Source: Chryseobacterium camelliae
GTDB lineage: Bacteria; Bacteroidota; Bacteroidia; Flavobacteriales; Weeksellaceae
Direction of reading: 5' to 3'
DNA: 64,000 nt
Assembly: GCF_030818575.1 (NCBI RefSeq)
Contig: NZ_JAUTAL010000001.1
Location: forward strand, 496,001-560,000
The stretch's first letter is position 1; each line of letters begins with the position of its first letter. Below the pieces are notes generated by a model, which saw nothing but the letters and a program-made list of their open reading frames with translations, was not told where the DNA came from and made no database searches. Below are positions 17,292 to 27,018 of the stretch, piece after piece. Both the position numbers and the translations under genes were made by a program.

Positions 17292-18525
17292 TAATACGGC
17301 GTTGCATGAATCGTTACAATCTGAATATCCTGTACTGCCTGTTTTTATTTTCGATACGGAAATCCTCGACAAACTTCACAATAAGGAAGATAAGAGGGTA
17401 GATTATATTCATCAGGCCATTTCCAAAATGCATCAGGAGCTGCAGAAGCACAAAAGCGGGATCAGGGTTTTTCATGGAAAACCTATGGAGATCTTCAAGA
17501 ATCTGGTTGAAAACTATGATATTGAAGCCGTTTTTGCCAATAAAGATTATGAGCCGGATGCCATAGCACGTGATAAAGAAATTGCAGCGTTCTTAGAAAA
17601 AAATGAAATCAGTTTCAGGACCTGCAAAGACCAGGTTATTTTTGAGGAACATGAAGTAGTGAAGAATGATAATACTCCATATACGGTCTATACTCCTTAC
17701 GCTAAAAAGTGGAAAGAAAAGCTGAAGGATATATCTGTTCAGAGCCATAAGACCGATTTTAAAAACTTCCTTCCTCTGAAACCGGAGAACATGATCAGCC
17801 TTGAGACCATAGGATTCAAAAAAACGGATCTGGATCTGGTGGAACCCAAGCTGGAAAAAGAGATCATCAGTGATTATGGCAAATACAGGAACTTCCCGGG
17901 AATGGATCATACGACCCATTTAGGGGTGGCGCTTCGCTTCGGTACCATTTCCGTACGAAAATGTGTCCAATATGCTGTTAAAAATAATGAAACCTGGTTG
18001 AATGAGCTGATCTGGAGGGAATTTTTCATGCAGATCCTCTTTCACTTTCCGCAAGTAGTCAAGCATTGTTTCAAAAAGAAATATGAAAATATAGAATGGC
18101 GGAACAATGAAAAAGAATTCAAAGCCTGGTGTGAAGGCAAAACGGGATATCCCATAGTGGATGCCGGTATGAAGCAGCTGAATGAAACTGGTTTTATGCA
18201 TAACCGGGTAAGAATGATTACAGCCAGTTTCCTGACCAAGCATCTTTTGATTGACTGGAGATGGGGAGAAGCTTATTTTGCCGAAAAACTGTTGGATTAT
18301 GAGCTGTCTTCCAATAACGGTAACTGGCAGTGGGTCGCAGGCTGCGGCTGTGATGCTTCACCTTACTTCAGGGTGTTCAATCCTGAAGAACAGGTGAAAA
18401 AATTTGATAAAGACCATAAATACATCAGGGAATGGATCCCGGAAGACTATAATGAAAAGCCTATTGTAGAACATAAAGAAGCGAGGGAACGCGCACTGAA
18501 AGTCTATAAAAAAGCGGTTTCTTAA
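17224..18525 (+). CDS. phr: Deoxyribodipyrimidine photo-lyase (class I cryptochrome/photolyase family)
   Basis: A light-dependent FAD enzyme that repairs pyrimidine dimers, 433 residues. The N-terminal Rossmann domain starts INIFWFRRDLRLDDN. The FAD-binding C-terminal domain has NELIWREFF, HNRVRMI, DWRWGEAYFAEKLLDYELSSNNGNW and QWVAGCGCDASPYFRVFNP (given in pieces). The Asn after the LSS segment, opposite FAD N5, is as in photolyases. It is the last gene of the carotenoid operon, so pigment and light-damage repair are likely co-expressed. Overlap with crtY is 68 bases. Confidence 0.93.
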   Translation: MSKAQKTEKINIFWFRRDLRLDDNTALHESLQSEYPVLPVFIFDTEILDKLHNKEDKRVDYIHQAISKMHQELQKHKSGIRVFHGKPMEIFKNLVENYDIEAVFANKDYEPDAIARDKEIAAFLEKNEISFRTCKDQVIFEEHEVVKNDNTPYTVYTPYAKKWKEKLKDISVQSHKTDFKNFLPLKPENMISLETIGFKKTDLDLVEPKLEKEIISDYGKYRNFPGMDHTTHLGVALRFGTISVRKCVQYAVKNNETWLNELIWREFFMQILFHFPQVVKHCFKKKYENIEWRNNEKEFKAWCEGKTGYPIVDAGMKQLNETGFMHNRVRMITASFLTKHLLIDWRWGEAYFAEKLLDYELSSNNGNWQWVAGCGCDASPYFRVFNPEEQVKKFDKDHKYIREWIPEDYNEKPIVEHKEARERALKVYKKAVS

Positions 18526-18688
18526 TACTCATCTCTTAAGATCAGATAAGAATTTTCTTCTGGTAGGCATGATTATTCTTAAACTGAAAATGCAGGATTA
18601 CATAAATTAATAGATAATGTAACACACAGTTGCTGCTTCTGACGCAAACAAAAAATCAGATGAGTTAACTGTGAAAAAAGGGTTCCAC

Positions 18689-18702
18689 GGAAAAACTTTT
18701 CC
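18689..18702 (+). promoter_or_regulatory. Inverted repeat upstream of the metal-efflux promoter
   Basis: GGAAAA-AC-TTTTCC lies between two copies of TCCACG and 11 bases upstream of the -33 element. It is a candidate binding site for a metal-responsive regulator; none is encoded nearby. Confidence 0.35.
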
Positions 18703-18712
18703 ACGAATTTCA

Positions 18713-18742
18713 TTTGCAGTTCCGGAAACATTACTAATTTTG
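18713..18742 (+). promoter_or_regulatory. Full Bacteroidota promoter (-33/-7) for the metal-efflux operon
   Basis: TTTG (18713-18716), 18 bases, then TAATTTTG (18735-18742) is a near-ideal -33/-7 pair. The last G is five bases before the GTG at 18747. Confidence 0.7.
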
Positions 18743-18746
18743 CAGT

Positions 18747-19127
18747 GTGAAAAAAATGATCTCCATACTGCTTTTATGTCTGTATCTGGTTTCTACCAGC
18801 GAGCTGTATCAGCTTCTGAAGATCCCTATTCTCATTGAGCATTACATCGATCATAAAGAGAAGAATCCTGAAATGACAATCCACTCATTTTTCAGGATGC
18901 ATTATGAAAATCCGGTAAAAGATTCCGATTATCAGACAGATCAGAAACTCCCGTTTGTCTCTCATGCACAGCATCTGATAGTCGTATTTACCGTAACGCC
19001 TCTGCTTTCCATTCCCTTTGCAGGAAAGCCTGTCCATGCCATTCAGTCTGCACAGACACTGTACAAAAGTATTTTTTACAATAAAGAAATCCTGAATTCT
19101 ATCTGGCAGCCGCCAAAATTTTGTTAA
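18747..19127 (+). CDS. Small exported protein preceding the CusA-type efflux gene
   Basis: A 126-residue protein of a Bacteroidota family that I recognise only as the gene regularly found ahead of CusA/CzcA-type efflux genes. It has an N-terminal hydrophobic segment (ISILLLCLYLVSTSEL), then KIPILIEHYIDHKEKNP, FFRMHYEN and a C-terminal WQPPKFC ending with Cys. GTG 18747 gives MKKM; an ATG at 18756 is the alternative. Function is unknown. His/Cys content and context suggest a metal-related role, which is inference only. Confidence 0.7.
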   Translation: MKKMISILLLCLYLVSTSELYQLLKIPILIEHYIDHKEKNPEMTIHSFFRMHYENPVKDSDYQTDQKLPFVSHAQHLIVVFTVTPLLSIPFAGKPVHAIQSAQTLYKSIFYNKEILNSIWQPPKFC

Positions 19128-19268
19128 TCTTTCCTATTCAATTATCCGGTGATTTAAAATAGCCTGAGTATTCTTCTATTGGGAATTCAGGTGGATACTG
19201 CTGCTTTGGCAGTCGGTATGATCCATATGTTTCCGGACTTTTCTACCAATACGATTAACAAAATCATT

Positions 19269-22200
19269 ATGCTTACAAAGATCATAGAGTTTTCTGTAAA
19301 GAATAAGCTCATTATTGCATTGCTGGTTTTGGGACTGATAGGAATAGGATCCTATCAGGTTACCCGATTGCCTATTGATGCCGTCCCCGATATTACGAAC
19401 AACCAGGTCCAGGTAATTACCGTAGCACCGTCTTTTGGTGCAACAGATATTGAAAGACTGGTGACCTTTCCCATTGAGCAGGCCAACAGCAATATTTCCG
19501 GGCTGAAAGAAATCCGGAGCTTTTCCCGGTTCGGGCTCTCACTAGTAACCATCGTGTTTGATGATGGAATAGATATTTACTGGGCCAGGCAACAGGTTGC
19601 CGAGCGACTCCAGCAGGTACAGACACAGATTCCCCAGGGAATCGGAACTCCGGAACTGGGCCCTATCTCTACAGGGCTTGGGGAAATTTACCAATATGTG
19701 GTACGACCTAAACCGGGATTCGAGAAAAAATATGACATTACGGAACTCCGTACCATACAGGACTGGATTGTCCGTAGGCAGCTGCTGGGAGTAAAAGGAG
19801 TTGCTGAAGTCAGCAGTTTCGGGGGAAAACTGAAGCAATACGAAATTGCAGTCAACCCGGACCGCCTTAATGCTTACGGCATCACGATCAATGATGTATT
19901 CACTGCACTGGAAACCAACAATCAGAATACCGGAGGCGCATATATCGAAAAGGGTCCTACTGTCCTTTACATCAGGAGCGAAGGCCTTATAGGGAATATG
20001 GAGGATATCAGGAATATTGCCATTGCCTCTAAAAACAATGAGATTCCGCTATTCATTAAAGATGTAGCTGAAGTAAAGACAGGATTTGCAACTCGTTATG
20101 GTGCCATGACCTACAATGACCAGGGAGAAGTAGCCGGAGCTATCGTGATGATGCTGAAGGGGGAAAACAGCAACCAGGTGATTAAAAATGTAAAAGCCAA
20201 AATAGCATCCATACAGAAAACGCTTCCGGAAGGCGTCGTAATCGAACCTTTCCTGGACCGTACCAAAATGGTGAATAATGCCATCGGGACTGTAGAAAAG
20301 AATCTCCTTGAAGGAGCCCTGATCGTTGTATTTGTATTGGTGCTTTTTCTTGGCAATTTCCGGGCAGGCCTTCTGGTAGCTTCCGTGATTCCTTTATCTA
20401 TGCTGTTCGCAATATGCATGATGAACCTCTTCGGGGTAAGCGGAAACCTGATGAGCCTGGGGGCTTTGGATTTCGGTCTGATCATTGACGGAGCCGTGAT
20501 CATAGTAGAATCGGTTCTGCATAGGTTCAGCCATCATTCAAAATTCAAAAATATAACCACTGTTTCCCAGAACAAGATGGATTCCCTTGTGGCAGATTCC
20601 GCAGGCAAGATGATGAACAGTGCTGTATTCGGGCAGATGATCATTCTTATTGTCTATCTTCCCATTCTTACCCTTCAGGGAATAGAAGGCAAAATGTTCA
20701 AGCCGATGGCAGAGACGGTAGCTTTTGCTTTATTGGGCGCATTTCTTCTTTCTCTGACTTATATCCCGATGATGAGCGCCCTGCTGCTGAAGAAAAGAAG
20801 CCTTAAACCTTCTTTTTCCGACAGGATGATGAAGCGAATTGAAGCTTTATACCTTCGCACCCTGCTTAAGGTTCTCAGGATTCCTAAAATAATTTTCAGT
20901 GTTGTCCTGATCCTTTTTGTGCTGGCAATATTGATTTTAAGCCGTCTGGGCGGTGAATTTATCCCTTCGCTGGAGGAAGGCGATTTTGCTGTGGAAACCC
21001 GCGTGCTGCCCGGAAGCAATCTGAATACAACCATAGAGAGCACGCAGAAAGCAGCCCATATCCTGAAATCAAGATTTCCGGAAGTGGAGAAAGTGGTGAC
21101 GAAAATAGGCAGCGGGGAAGTCCCAACCGATCCGATGCCGATGGACGCTTCTGACATGATGGTGATCCTGAAGGACAAAAAAGACTGGGCTTCCGCAGAG
21201 ACATTTCCTGAACTGGCAGATAAAATGACACGTGAGCTTGAAGAAGTGCCGGGAATTACAGTGAGTTTCCAGTACCCGGTCCAGATGCGTTTCAATGAGC
21301 TGATGACCGGAGCAAGGCAGGATGTGGTCGTGAAGGTTTTTGGGGATGACCTGGATGTCCTGGTCAGTAATGCCCAAAAGCTCGGTAAAATCATCGAATC
21401 GGTGGACGGAACGCAGAACCTTTACATAGAGCCGGTTTCCGGGATGCCTCAGGTGATTATAGAATACAACCGGCCGATGATTGCTCAGTATCACCTATCC
21501 GTAGCAGACATTAACCGGGTTATCAATACGGCATTTGCCGGACAGAGTGCAGGACTGGTTTTTGAAGGGGAAAAAAGATTTGATACAGTGGTACGACTTA
21601 CCGCCAGTGACCGTAAAAATGTCAGTGATATTAAAAATCTACTGGTACCAACTCCTTCCGGAAACCAGATTCCTTTGTCGCAGCTAGCCCGAATTGAAGT
21701 AAAGAACGGTCCGAACCAGATTCAGCGCGAAAATGCGCAGAGAAGAATCGTTGTGGGATTCAATATCAAAGGAAGGGATGTACAGAGTATTGTACAGGAG
21801 CTTCAGGAGAAAGTCAATCGGCAGATCAAGCTTCCCGCCGGGTATTACGTTACCTATGGTGGTTCGTTTGAGAATCTGAACAATGCCAAACAGCGCCTGA
21901 TGATTGCGGTTCCGATTGCCTTAGCACTCATTTTCGTGATGCTTTTCCTGGCCTTTAATTCCGTAAAGGAGAGCTTGCTTATCTATACGGCCATTCCGCT
22001 TTCCATTATCGGAGGGGTCTTTTTACTGGCATTAAGGGGCATGCCTTTCAGCATCAGTGCGGGAATTGGTTTTATTGCCCTTTTCGGAGTTGCTGTATTG
22101 AACGGCATTGTGCTGATTTCAGAATTCAACAGGCTGTATAAAAGCGGCATCAGGAATATTGTACGGATTGTAATTGATGGCGGAGAGTCCAGACTTCGAC

Positions 22201-23612
22201 CCGTGCTTATGACTGCCTTTGTAGCTTCTCTTGGCTTTATCCCGATGGCAGTAAGCAATGGTGCCGGCGGCGAAGTCCAGCGCCCTTTGGCAACGGTAGT
22301 GATTGGCGGACTGATGGTAGCAACCTTCCTTACGCTATTCGTGCTGCCCCTGTTATATGTAAACATTGAAAAAGGATTTAAAATGAAAAAGAAAAAAAGC
22401 TCCCATACCGCTTCCGTTATCATTCTCATATTCATGCTGACGGCCATCCCGGTAAAATCACAAACCACGGTTTCACTGGATCAAGCCATACAGATGGCTT
22501 TACAGAATAACAGAAACCTTAAAAGCGAAAAGCTGAGGTCCGAATACTCAAAAGCACTCATAAAATCAGCCCGTGATATTCCTCAGACCGCAATCTCTGC
22601 AGATTATGGCCAGATCAACAGTGCCTATAATGACATTAAATTGGGTGTTGCCCAGAGCATTGCTTTTCCAACCGTATATACGAAACAGAAAAATGTCTAT
22701 ACTGAGGAATGGAAAAAAAGCGTGCTGAACGTGGCACTTAAGGAATATGAGATCAAAAAGGCGGTCAGTCTTACATTCTATGAAATTCTGTACTGGAAGC
22801 AGAAGGAGCAGTTGCTGCGCGAAACGCTTACCTTGTATTCCGACTTTCTTGATAAAGCAGACCTTCGCCTGAAAGCAGGAGAGAGCAATATCCTGGAAAA
22901 AACAACGGCAGCCAACCAGAAATCTGCCATTGAAATACAGATCAAACAGGTACAACAGGAAATAGCGGTCCTCCGCCTGCAGTTCCAGTGGCTCCTCAAT
23001 TCCGAAACAGACTTCATGCCTCAGGATGAAAAGCTTTATACGGTAGGGCTGAAGGACGGATTGGAGCAGAACCCGCTATTACGAACCCTGGAGCAGCAAA
23101 AGAATGTAGCTGTCCAGCAAACAGCACTGGAGAAAGCGAAGTTGTTACCCGGATTACAGCTGGCCTATAACCTGAACAGCTTCCGGGGAACCGGGCCCGA
23201 TGATAAGGTATATAATGCATCACCGCAATTTCATTCCGTACAGCTGGGCGTTTCCGTACCGGTGTTCTCAGGCGGGCAGAAGGCAAGAATACAGTCTGCT
23301 AAGATTGCGGAAACTGTAGCGGAAACAGATTTTCAGAATACCCGCTTCAGCCTTGAAAACCAATACAAAAAACTGAATGAAATTTACAGCCGTAATCTGG
23401 ATATTGTGTCACAGTATGAAAATTCGGAGCTTAAAAATGCTTTTACCATTACCGATACTGCCCAAAAGCAATTCAGAGGCGGGGAGATCAATTACCTTGA
23501 TTTTGTAATGCTGGTCAACCAGGCCGTGACACTTAAGAACAATTATGCAGATGTGCTCTGGAAGCTTAATCAAAGTGCTATAGAATTGGAATACCTTACT
23601 TTAAATCCGTAA
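19269..23612 (+). CDS. CusA/CzcA-type heavy-metal RND transporter fused to a TolC-like outer-membrane domain
   Basis: A 1447-residue fusion. Residues 1 to about 1035 are a complete HME-RND pump (12 predicted membrane helices, DAVPDITNNQVQV near the start, two periplasmic porter domains) exporting a cation such as Cu, Ag, Zn, Co or Cd by proton antiport. From residue 1039 (base 22383) a signal-like segment MKKKKSSHTAS...PVKSQ leads into a TolC/CzcC domain of about 400 residues. The frame opens upstream to 19179, but MLTKIIEFSV at 19269 is the conserved RND start. cusB-like follows 3 bases after the stop. Such fusions recur in Bacteroidota. Confidence 0.9.
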   Translation: MLTKIIEFSVKNKLIIALLVLGLIGIGSYQVTRLPIDAVPDITNNQVQVITVAPSFGATDIERLVTFPIEQANSNISGLKEIRSFSRFGLSLVTIVFDDGIDIYWARQQVAERLQQVQTQIPQGIGTPELGPISTGLGEIYQYVVRPKPGFEKKYDITELRTIQDWIVRRQLLGVKGVAEVSSFGGKLKQYEIAVNPDRLNAYGITINDVFTALETNNQNTGGAYIEKGPTVLYIRSEGLIGNMEDIRNIAIASKNNEIPLFIKDVAEVKTGFATRYGAMTYNDQGEVAGAIVMMLKGENSNQVIKNVKAKIASIQKTLPEGVVIEPFLDRTKMVNNAIGTVEKNLLEGALIVVFVLVLFLGNFRAGLLVASVIPLSMLFAICMMNLFGVSGNLMSLGALDFGLIIDGAVIIVESVLHRFSHHSKFKNITTVSQNKMDSLVADSAGKMMNSAVFGQMIILIVYLPILTLQGIEGKMFKPMAETVAFALLGAFLLSLTYIPMMSALLLKKRSLKPSFSDRMMKRIEALYLRTLLKVLRIPKIIFSVVLILFVLAILILSRLGGEFIPSLEEGDFAVETRVLPGSNLNTTIESTQKAAHILKSRFPEVEKVVTKIGSGEVPTDPMPMDASDMMVILKDKKDWASAETFPELADKMTRELEEVPGITVSFQYPVQMRFNELMTGARQDVVVKVFGDDLDVLVSNAQKLGKIIESVDGTQNLYIEPVSGMPQVIIEYNRPMIAQYHLSVADINRVINTAFAGQSAGLVFEGEKRFDTVVRLTASDRKNVSDIKNLLVPTPSGNQIPLSQLARIEVKNGPNQIQRENAQRRIVVGFNIKGRDVQSIVQELQEKVNRQIKLPAGYYVTYGGSFENLNNAKQRLMIAVPIALALIFVMLFLAFNSVKESLLIYTAIPLSIIGGVFLLALRGMPFSISAGIGFIALFGVAVLNGIVLISEFNRLYKSGIRNIVRIVIDGGESRLRPVLMTAFVASLGFIPMAVSNGAGGEVQRPLATVVIGGLMVATFLTLFVLPLLYVNIEKGFKMKKKKSSHTASVIILIFMLTAIPVKSQTTVSLDQAIQMALQNNRNLKSEKLRSEYSKALIKSARDIPQTAISADYGQINSAYNDIKLGVAQSIAFPTVYTKQKNVYTEEWKKSVLNVALKEYEIKKAVSLTFYEILYWKQKEQLLRETLTLYSDFLDKADLRLKAGESNILEKTTAANQKSAIEIQIKQVQQEIAVLRLQFQWLLNSETDFMPQDEKLYTVGLKDGLEQNPLLRTLEQQKNVAVQQTALEKAKLLPGLQLAYNLNSFRGTGPDDKVYNASPQFHSVQLGVSVPVFSGGQKARIQSAKIAETVAETDFQNTRFSLENQYKKLNEIYSRNLDIVSQYENSELKNAFTITDTAQKQFRGGEINYLDFVMLVNQAVTLKNNYADVLWKLNQSAIELEYLTLNP

Positions 23613-23615
23613 AAA

Positions 23616-24767
23616 ATGAATCTCAGAATCTTATATATTACTGCTGCTTTCCTGTCCGCCATACCTGCCCTGCAACAATGCCGTAAACAGGAAAAAAAGG
23701 ACGTAAAAACAAATATCCGCAGAGATGAAAATGTAGTGGCACTTACTGATGCCCAGCTAAAAAACGCTCCGGTAGAAACCACACAGCTTTCCGCAAAGAG
23801 CATTTCTACAACACTCAGGCTCAACGGTACTGTTGATGTACCTCCGCAAAATCTGGTTTCCGTCAGCATACCTTTAGGAGGATACCTGAAATCCAGTACT
23901 TTGCTTCCGGGAATGCCGGTATCTAAAGGACAGGTTATCGCGGTTATCGAAAATCCGCAGTTCATACAGCTGCAGCAGGATTACCTTATGGCAAGATCCA
24001 AAATGCATTTTGCCGAATTGGATTACAACCGACAGAAAACCCTTAACCAGAGCCAGGCCAGCAGTGACAAGGTCATGCAGCAGGCCCAGTCTGAAATGAA
24101 CAGCCAGAAGATCATGATGAACGCTCTGGCAGAGCAGCTTAGGCTGATCAATATTAATCCTGAAAGCCTAAGGTCTGGGAATATCCGCAAGAGCGTGCCC
24201 GTTTACAGCAGCATCAATGGTTTTGTCAGTAAGGTTAACGTGAACATCGGGAAATATGTGAATCCCTCCGAAGTCTTATTTGAGCTGATTAATCCCGACG
24301 ACATCCACCTAAACCTGAAAGTCTATGAAAAAGATATTGAAATGCTGAGGCCGGGCCAGCGTTTTGTGGCTTATACCAATGCGGATCCGGGTAAAAAATA
24401 TTATGGTGAAATTCTTTTGATCAGTAAAGATGTAAGCTCCGGAGGTATTGCAGAAGTCCACTGTCATTTTGAAAAATATGACCACAGCCTGATACCGGGC
24501 ATGTACATGAATGCTGAAATAGAAACTTCAACCTCTTTCTCAGATGCGGTTCCGGAAGAAAGCATTGTAAGCTATGAAGGAAAAGACTTTGTATTTGTAG
24601 AGGAAAAGAAGCAGTTGTACAGGCTGACGCCGGTGAACACGGGAGAATCTGAGAATGGCTTTGTCAGGATTATGAACCCGGAATCATTTACCGGTAAAAA
24701 AATAGTAGTTAGAAATGCCTACACCCTGCTTATGAAGCTGAAAAATACAGAGGGAGAAGAAGAATAG
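23616..24767 (+). CDS. CusB/CzcB-type periplasmic adaptor of the metal efflux pump
   Basis: A membrane-fusion protein linking the RND pump to the outer-membrane channel. The 383-residue product has an N-terminal signal with a possible lipobox (ALQQC, Cys22). The lipoyl half-motifs are around 80-110 (SVSIPLGGYLKSS, GMPVSKGQVIAVIENP). A helical hairpin spans about 112-170. The second lipoyl half is VYSSINGFVSKVNVNIGKYV, followed by the beta-barrel domain. It is translationally coupled to the RND-TolC fusion gene. Confidence 0.9.
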   Translation: MNLRILYITAAFLSAIPALQQCRKQEKKDVKTNIRRDENVVALTDAQLKNAPVETTQLSAKSISTTLRLNGTVDVPPQNLVSVSIPLGGYLKSSTLLPGMPVSKGQVIAVIENPQFIQLQQDYLMARSKMHFAELDYNRQKTLNQSQASSDKVMQQAQSEMNSQKIMMNALAEQLRLININPESLRSGNIRKSVPVYSSINGFVSKVNVNIGKYVNPSEVLFELINPDDIHLNLKVYEKDIEMLRPGQRFVAYTNADPGKKYYGEILLISKDVSSGGIAEVHCHFEKYDHSLIPGMYMNAEIETSTSFSDAVPEESIVSYEGKDFVFVEEKKQLYRLTPVNTGESENGFVRIMNPESFTGKKIVVRNAYTLLMKLKNTEGEEE

Positions 24768-24870
24768 TTGTGGCAATCCCTTGAATTTAAAGTACGGAAT
24801 GAGCTTCCTGGGCCTTCCTGTACTGGATATTTGCATGGTAAGTGGAAATAAAAGCGTAACTTTAGTTTGT

Positions 24871-24899
24871 CCGCTCCGGAACCAAAAAATTCTGAGCGG
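24871..24899 (+). other. Stem-loop in the leader of the VIT-family gene
   Basis: CCGCTC (24871-24876) pairs with GAGCGG (24894-24899), ending 22 bases before the ATG. Function unknown; it may weakly terminate upstream transcripts or shape the leader. Confidence 0.3.
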
Positions 24900-24920
24900 G
24901 TATTGTCTTAAATTTTTAAC

Positions 24921-25613
24921 ATGCACCATCACTTAGAAAAACATTATGTCAACAGGGTAGGGTGGCTTCGTGCAGCGGTTTTGGGCGCTAACGACGGCCT
25001 TTTATCTACTACCAGTATTGTAATCGGGGTTGCGGCTGCCCAGCCGGAGCGCAATACCATTATCCTGGCCGCACTGGCAGGGATGATTGCCGGAGCACTT
25101 TCCATGGCAGCCGGTGAGTACGTTTCAGTAAGTTCCCAGGAAGATACTGAAAAAGCCGATCTCGCCAGAGAAAAGAGAGAACTGGAAGAAATGCCCGAAA
25201 TCGAACTCCGGGAACTGGCTAAAATATACGAAGGCAGGGGCGTGAGCAAAGAAACGGCAATGCAGGTGGCTATAGAACTAACGGCTCATGATGCTCTTGA
25301 AGCCCATGCAAGGGATGAACTGGGGATTAATGAAATTACCCAGGCCAACCCGACCCTTGCGGCACTGGCATCCTTTGGGTCTTTTGCTCTGGGAGCACTG
25401 CTGCCGTTTATCGTATCCCTAGTGGCTCCGCTTCATCAAATGGTCTATTTTCAGTATGGTTTCTCTATCATATTCCTAATGCTTCTGGGTGCTGTATCCG
25501 CTAAAACAGGCGGAGCGCCGGTAGGTCTGGCCATGCTCAGGATCTGTTTCTGGGGTACTGCGGCCATGGGGATTACTGCATTGGTTGGGCATCTGTTCGG
25601 GACTTCGGTATAG
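24921..25613 (+). CDS. VIT/CCC1-family Fe/Mn transporter
   Basis: A membrane metal transporter of the vacuolar iron transporter family, 230 residues. The first helix carries LGANDGLLSTTSIVIGVAAA, and the second AALAGMIAGALSMAAGEYVSVSSQ, both family signatures. A charged cytoplasmic helical stretch (about 75-140, rich in Glu) is the metal-binding domain. Three more membrane helices follow. In bacteria these proteins export Fe(II) or Mn(II). A terminator follows. Confidence 0.92.
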   Translation: MHHHLEKHYVNRVGWLRAAVLGANDGLLSTTSIVIGVAAAQPERNTIILAALAGMIAGALSMAAGEYVSVSSQEDTEKADLAREKRELEEMPEIELRELAKIYEGRGVSKETAMQVAIELTAHDALEAHARDELGINEITQANPTLAALASFGSFALGALLPFIVSLVAPLHQMVYFQYGFSIIFLMLLGAVSAKTGGAPVGLAMLRICFWGTAAMGITALVGHLFGTSV

Positions 25614-25633
25614 AAAATCCTGTATTCAATAAT

Positions 25634-25671
25634 AAGAACTGTTTCATAGCGATGGAACAGTTCTTTGTTTT
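25634..25671 (+). terminator. Terminator between the VIT gene and the convergent tolC-like gene
   Basis: A 14-bp stem (AAGAACTGTTTCAT / ATGGAACAGTTCTT, one G-T pair) with loop AGCG is followed by TGTTTT. Confidence 0.88.
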
Positions 25672-25701
25672 AGATACTAAAGTTTTAGAGTGTTTTCCGG
25701 G

Positions 25702-26985
25702 CTAGTCCTGTTCAAAAACCTTCAGCAGTTCAGTCTGCTGAATAACATCATTCCTACTGCTGATTAAATTGTAATTAGCCTGAAGCCAGTTGTTTCGAAC
25801 TAAGAAGAAGGTGTAAGCATCCATAAGTCCCTCTTTGTATTTTTCTTCCGATTTCTGGAATGACAACTTCTGGTTTTCAAAATTGGCTTCCAGCAGATTG
25901 TATTTTTCCTGCGCATTCAGGAACTGGGCTTTGATAGAACGGATGCTTTTGGTTAAATCATTAATAATGATGTCTTTTTCATAACTGGAATTGATGACAT
26001 TGAGTTTTGCCGTTTCTACGCTGTTTTTTACCTGTAGCCTGTTAAAAACCGGAATATTAAGTCCGAAAGACAATTGCTGGTTCTTATTAGCTTTGATCTG
26101 GTCCGAAAAAGCATCGGCAGCCTGTCCCATGATCTTGTTATAAAAGCTGGACCAGGTATAGGAAGCATTCAGTGTCGGCAGATAATATGATTTTGCAATT
26201 TCCACATTTTTCTGCTGTGCCTGAATTTCTTGTGTGATACTTTGATAGGCGGGATTCCTGTTCAGAAGATTCTCAACAAAACTATCGTCATTAAAATCCG
26301 ATCCTGTAAGATTTTCTTCTGGCATGGCAAAATCAAGCGTATCTTTTGTAACAGACAAAGCGTTCAGGAGGTTAATCTTGGAAAGGTCCCGCTGGTTCTT
26401 GGCAGAAACCCATTGTTCCTGCATCGTTCCGAGGTTAGCGCGGATATCATATACGTCGCTTTTGGGCCGGCTCCCGATTTCCACCTCTTTCTCAGTACGC
26501 CTAATCTGGTCCTCAATCCCTGAAATCTGTGTCTGCAATACATCCAGCCAGCTTTTGCTGTTCTGGTATGCAAAAAACATCTGGATCACATTCAGTTTTA
26601 TTTCATTTTGTGTGCGCTTCATGGTATATATGGAACTCTCTTTATTCATTCTGGAAAGAGAAATACCAAGGTAATTCCTCCAGTTCAGCAGTTCCCAACT
26701 GGCCTGGGCATAAACCTGGTCATACTGGGAATTAATGGCCTCCCGCTGATTGGTATTCTGATTAATGGACGAGCCAAACCCGTAATTATGGCTCACGCCT
26801 GCATTCACAGATGGGAGCAGCATTCCTTTCGCAGCAGAAATCTGCCTTTCGTTTTTCTGAATGCTAACCGTAGATTGTTTTACCAAAGGATGATTGGCGG
26901 AAGCATAATCCAGGCACTGTTTAAGGGTCCAACTCTGCTGAGCTGGAATGAGATTGATGAATAATATGAAGAATAGTTTTTTCAT
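25702..26985 (-). CDS. TolC-family outer-membrane efflux protein
   Basis: An outer-membrane channel of the TolC family, 427 residues, with signal peptide ending near PAQQ. The typical repeats are seen: TLKQCLDYASANHPLVKQ near the start, long coiled helices, and the second-half repeat NPAYQSITQEIQAQQKNVEIAKSYYLPTL. It is the last gene of the minus-strand ABC export operon (adaptor, ATPase, permeases). It is probably the exit duct of a MacAB-TolC-like system. A palindromic element lies between it and the first permease. Confidence 0.9.
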   Translation of the reverse strand: MKKLFFILFINLIPAQQSWTLKQCLDYASANHPLVKQSTVSIQKNERQISAAKGMLLPSVNAGVSHNYGFGSSINQNTNQREAINSQYDQVYAQASWELLNWRNYLGISLSRMNKESSIYTMKRTQNEIKLNVIQMFFAYQNSKSWLDVLQTQISGIEDQIRRTEKEVEIGSRPKSDVYDIRANLGTMQEQWVSAKNQRDLSKINLLNALSVTKDTLDFAMPEENLTGSDFNDDSFVENLLNRNPAYQSITQEIQAQQKNVEIAKSYYLPTLNASYTWSSFYNKIMGQAADAFSDQIKANKNQQLSFGLNIPVFNRLQVKNSVETAKLNVINSSYEKDIIINDLTKSIRSIKAQFLNAQEKYNLLEANFENQKLSFQKSEEKYKEGLMDAYTFFLVRNNWLQANYNLISSRNDVIQQTELLKVFEQD

Positions 26986-27018
26986 TGTTTTAATGGGTTT
27001 TTGTGTCTAAACCGCCCC

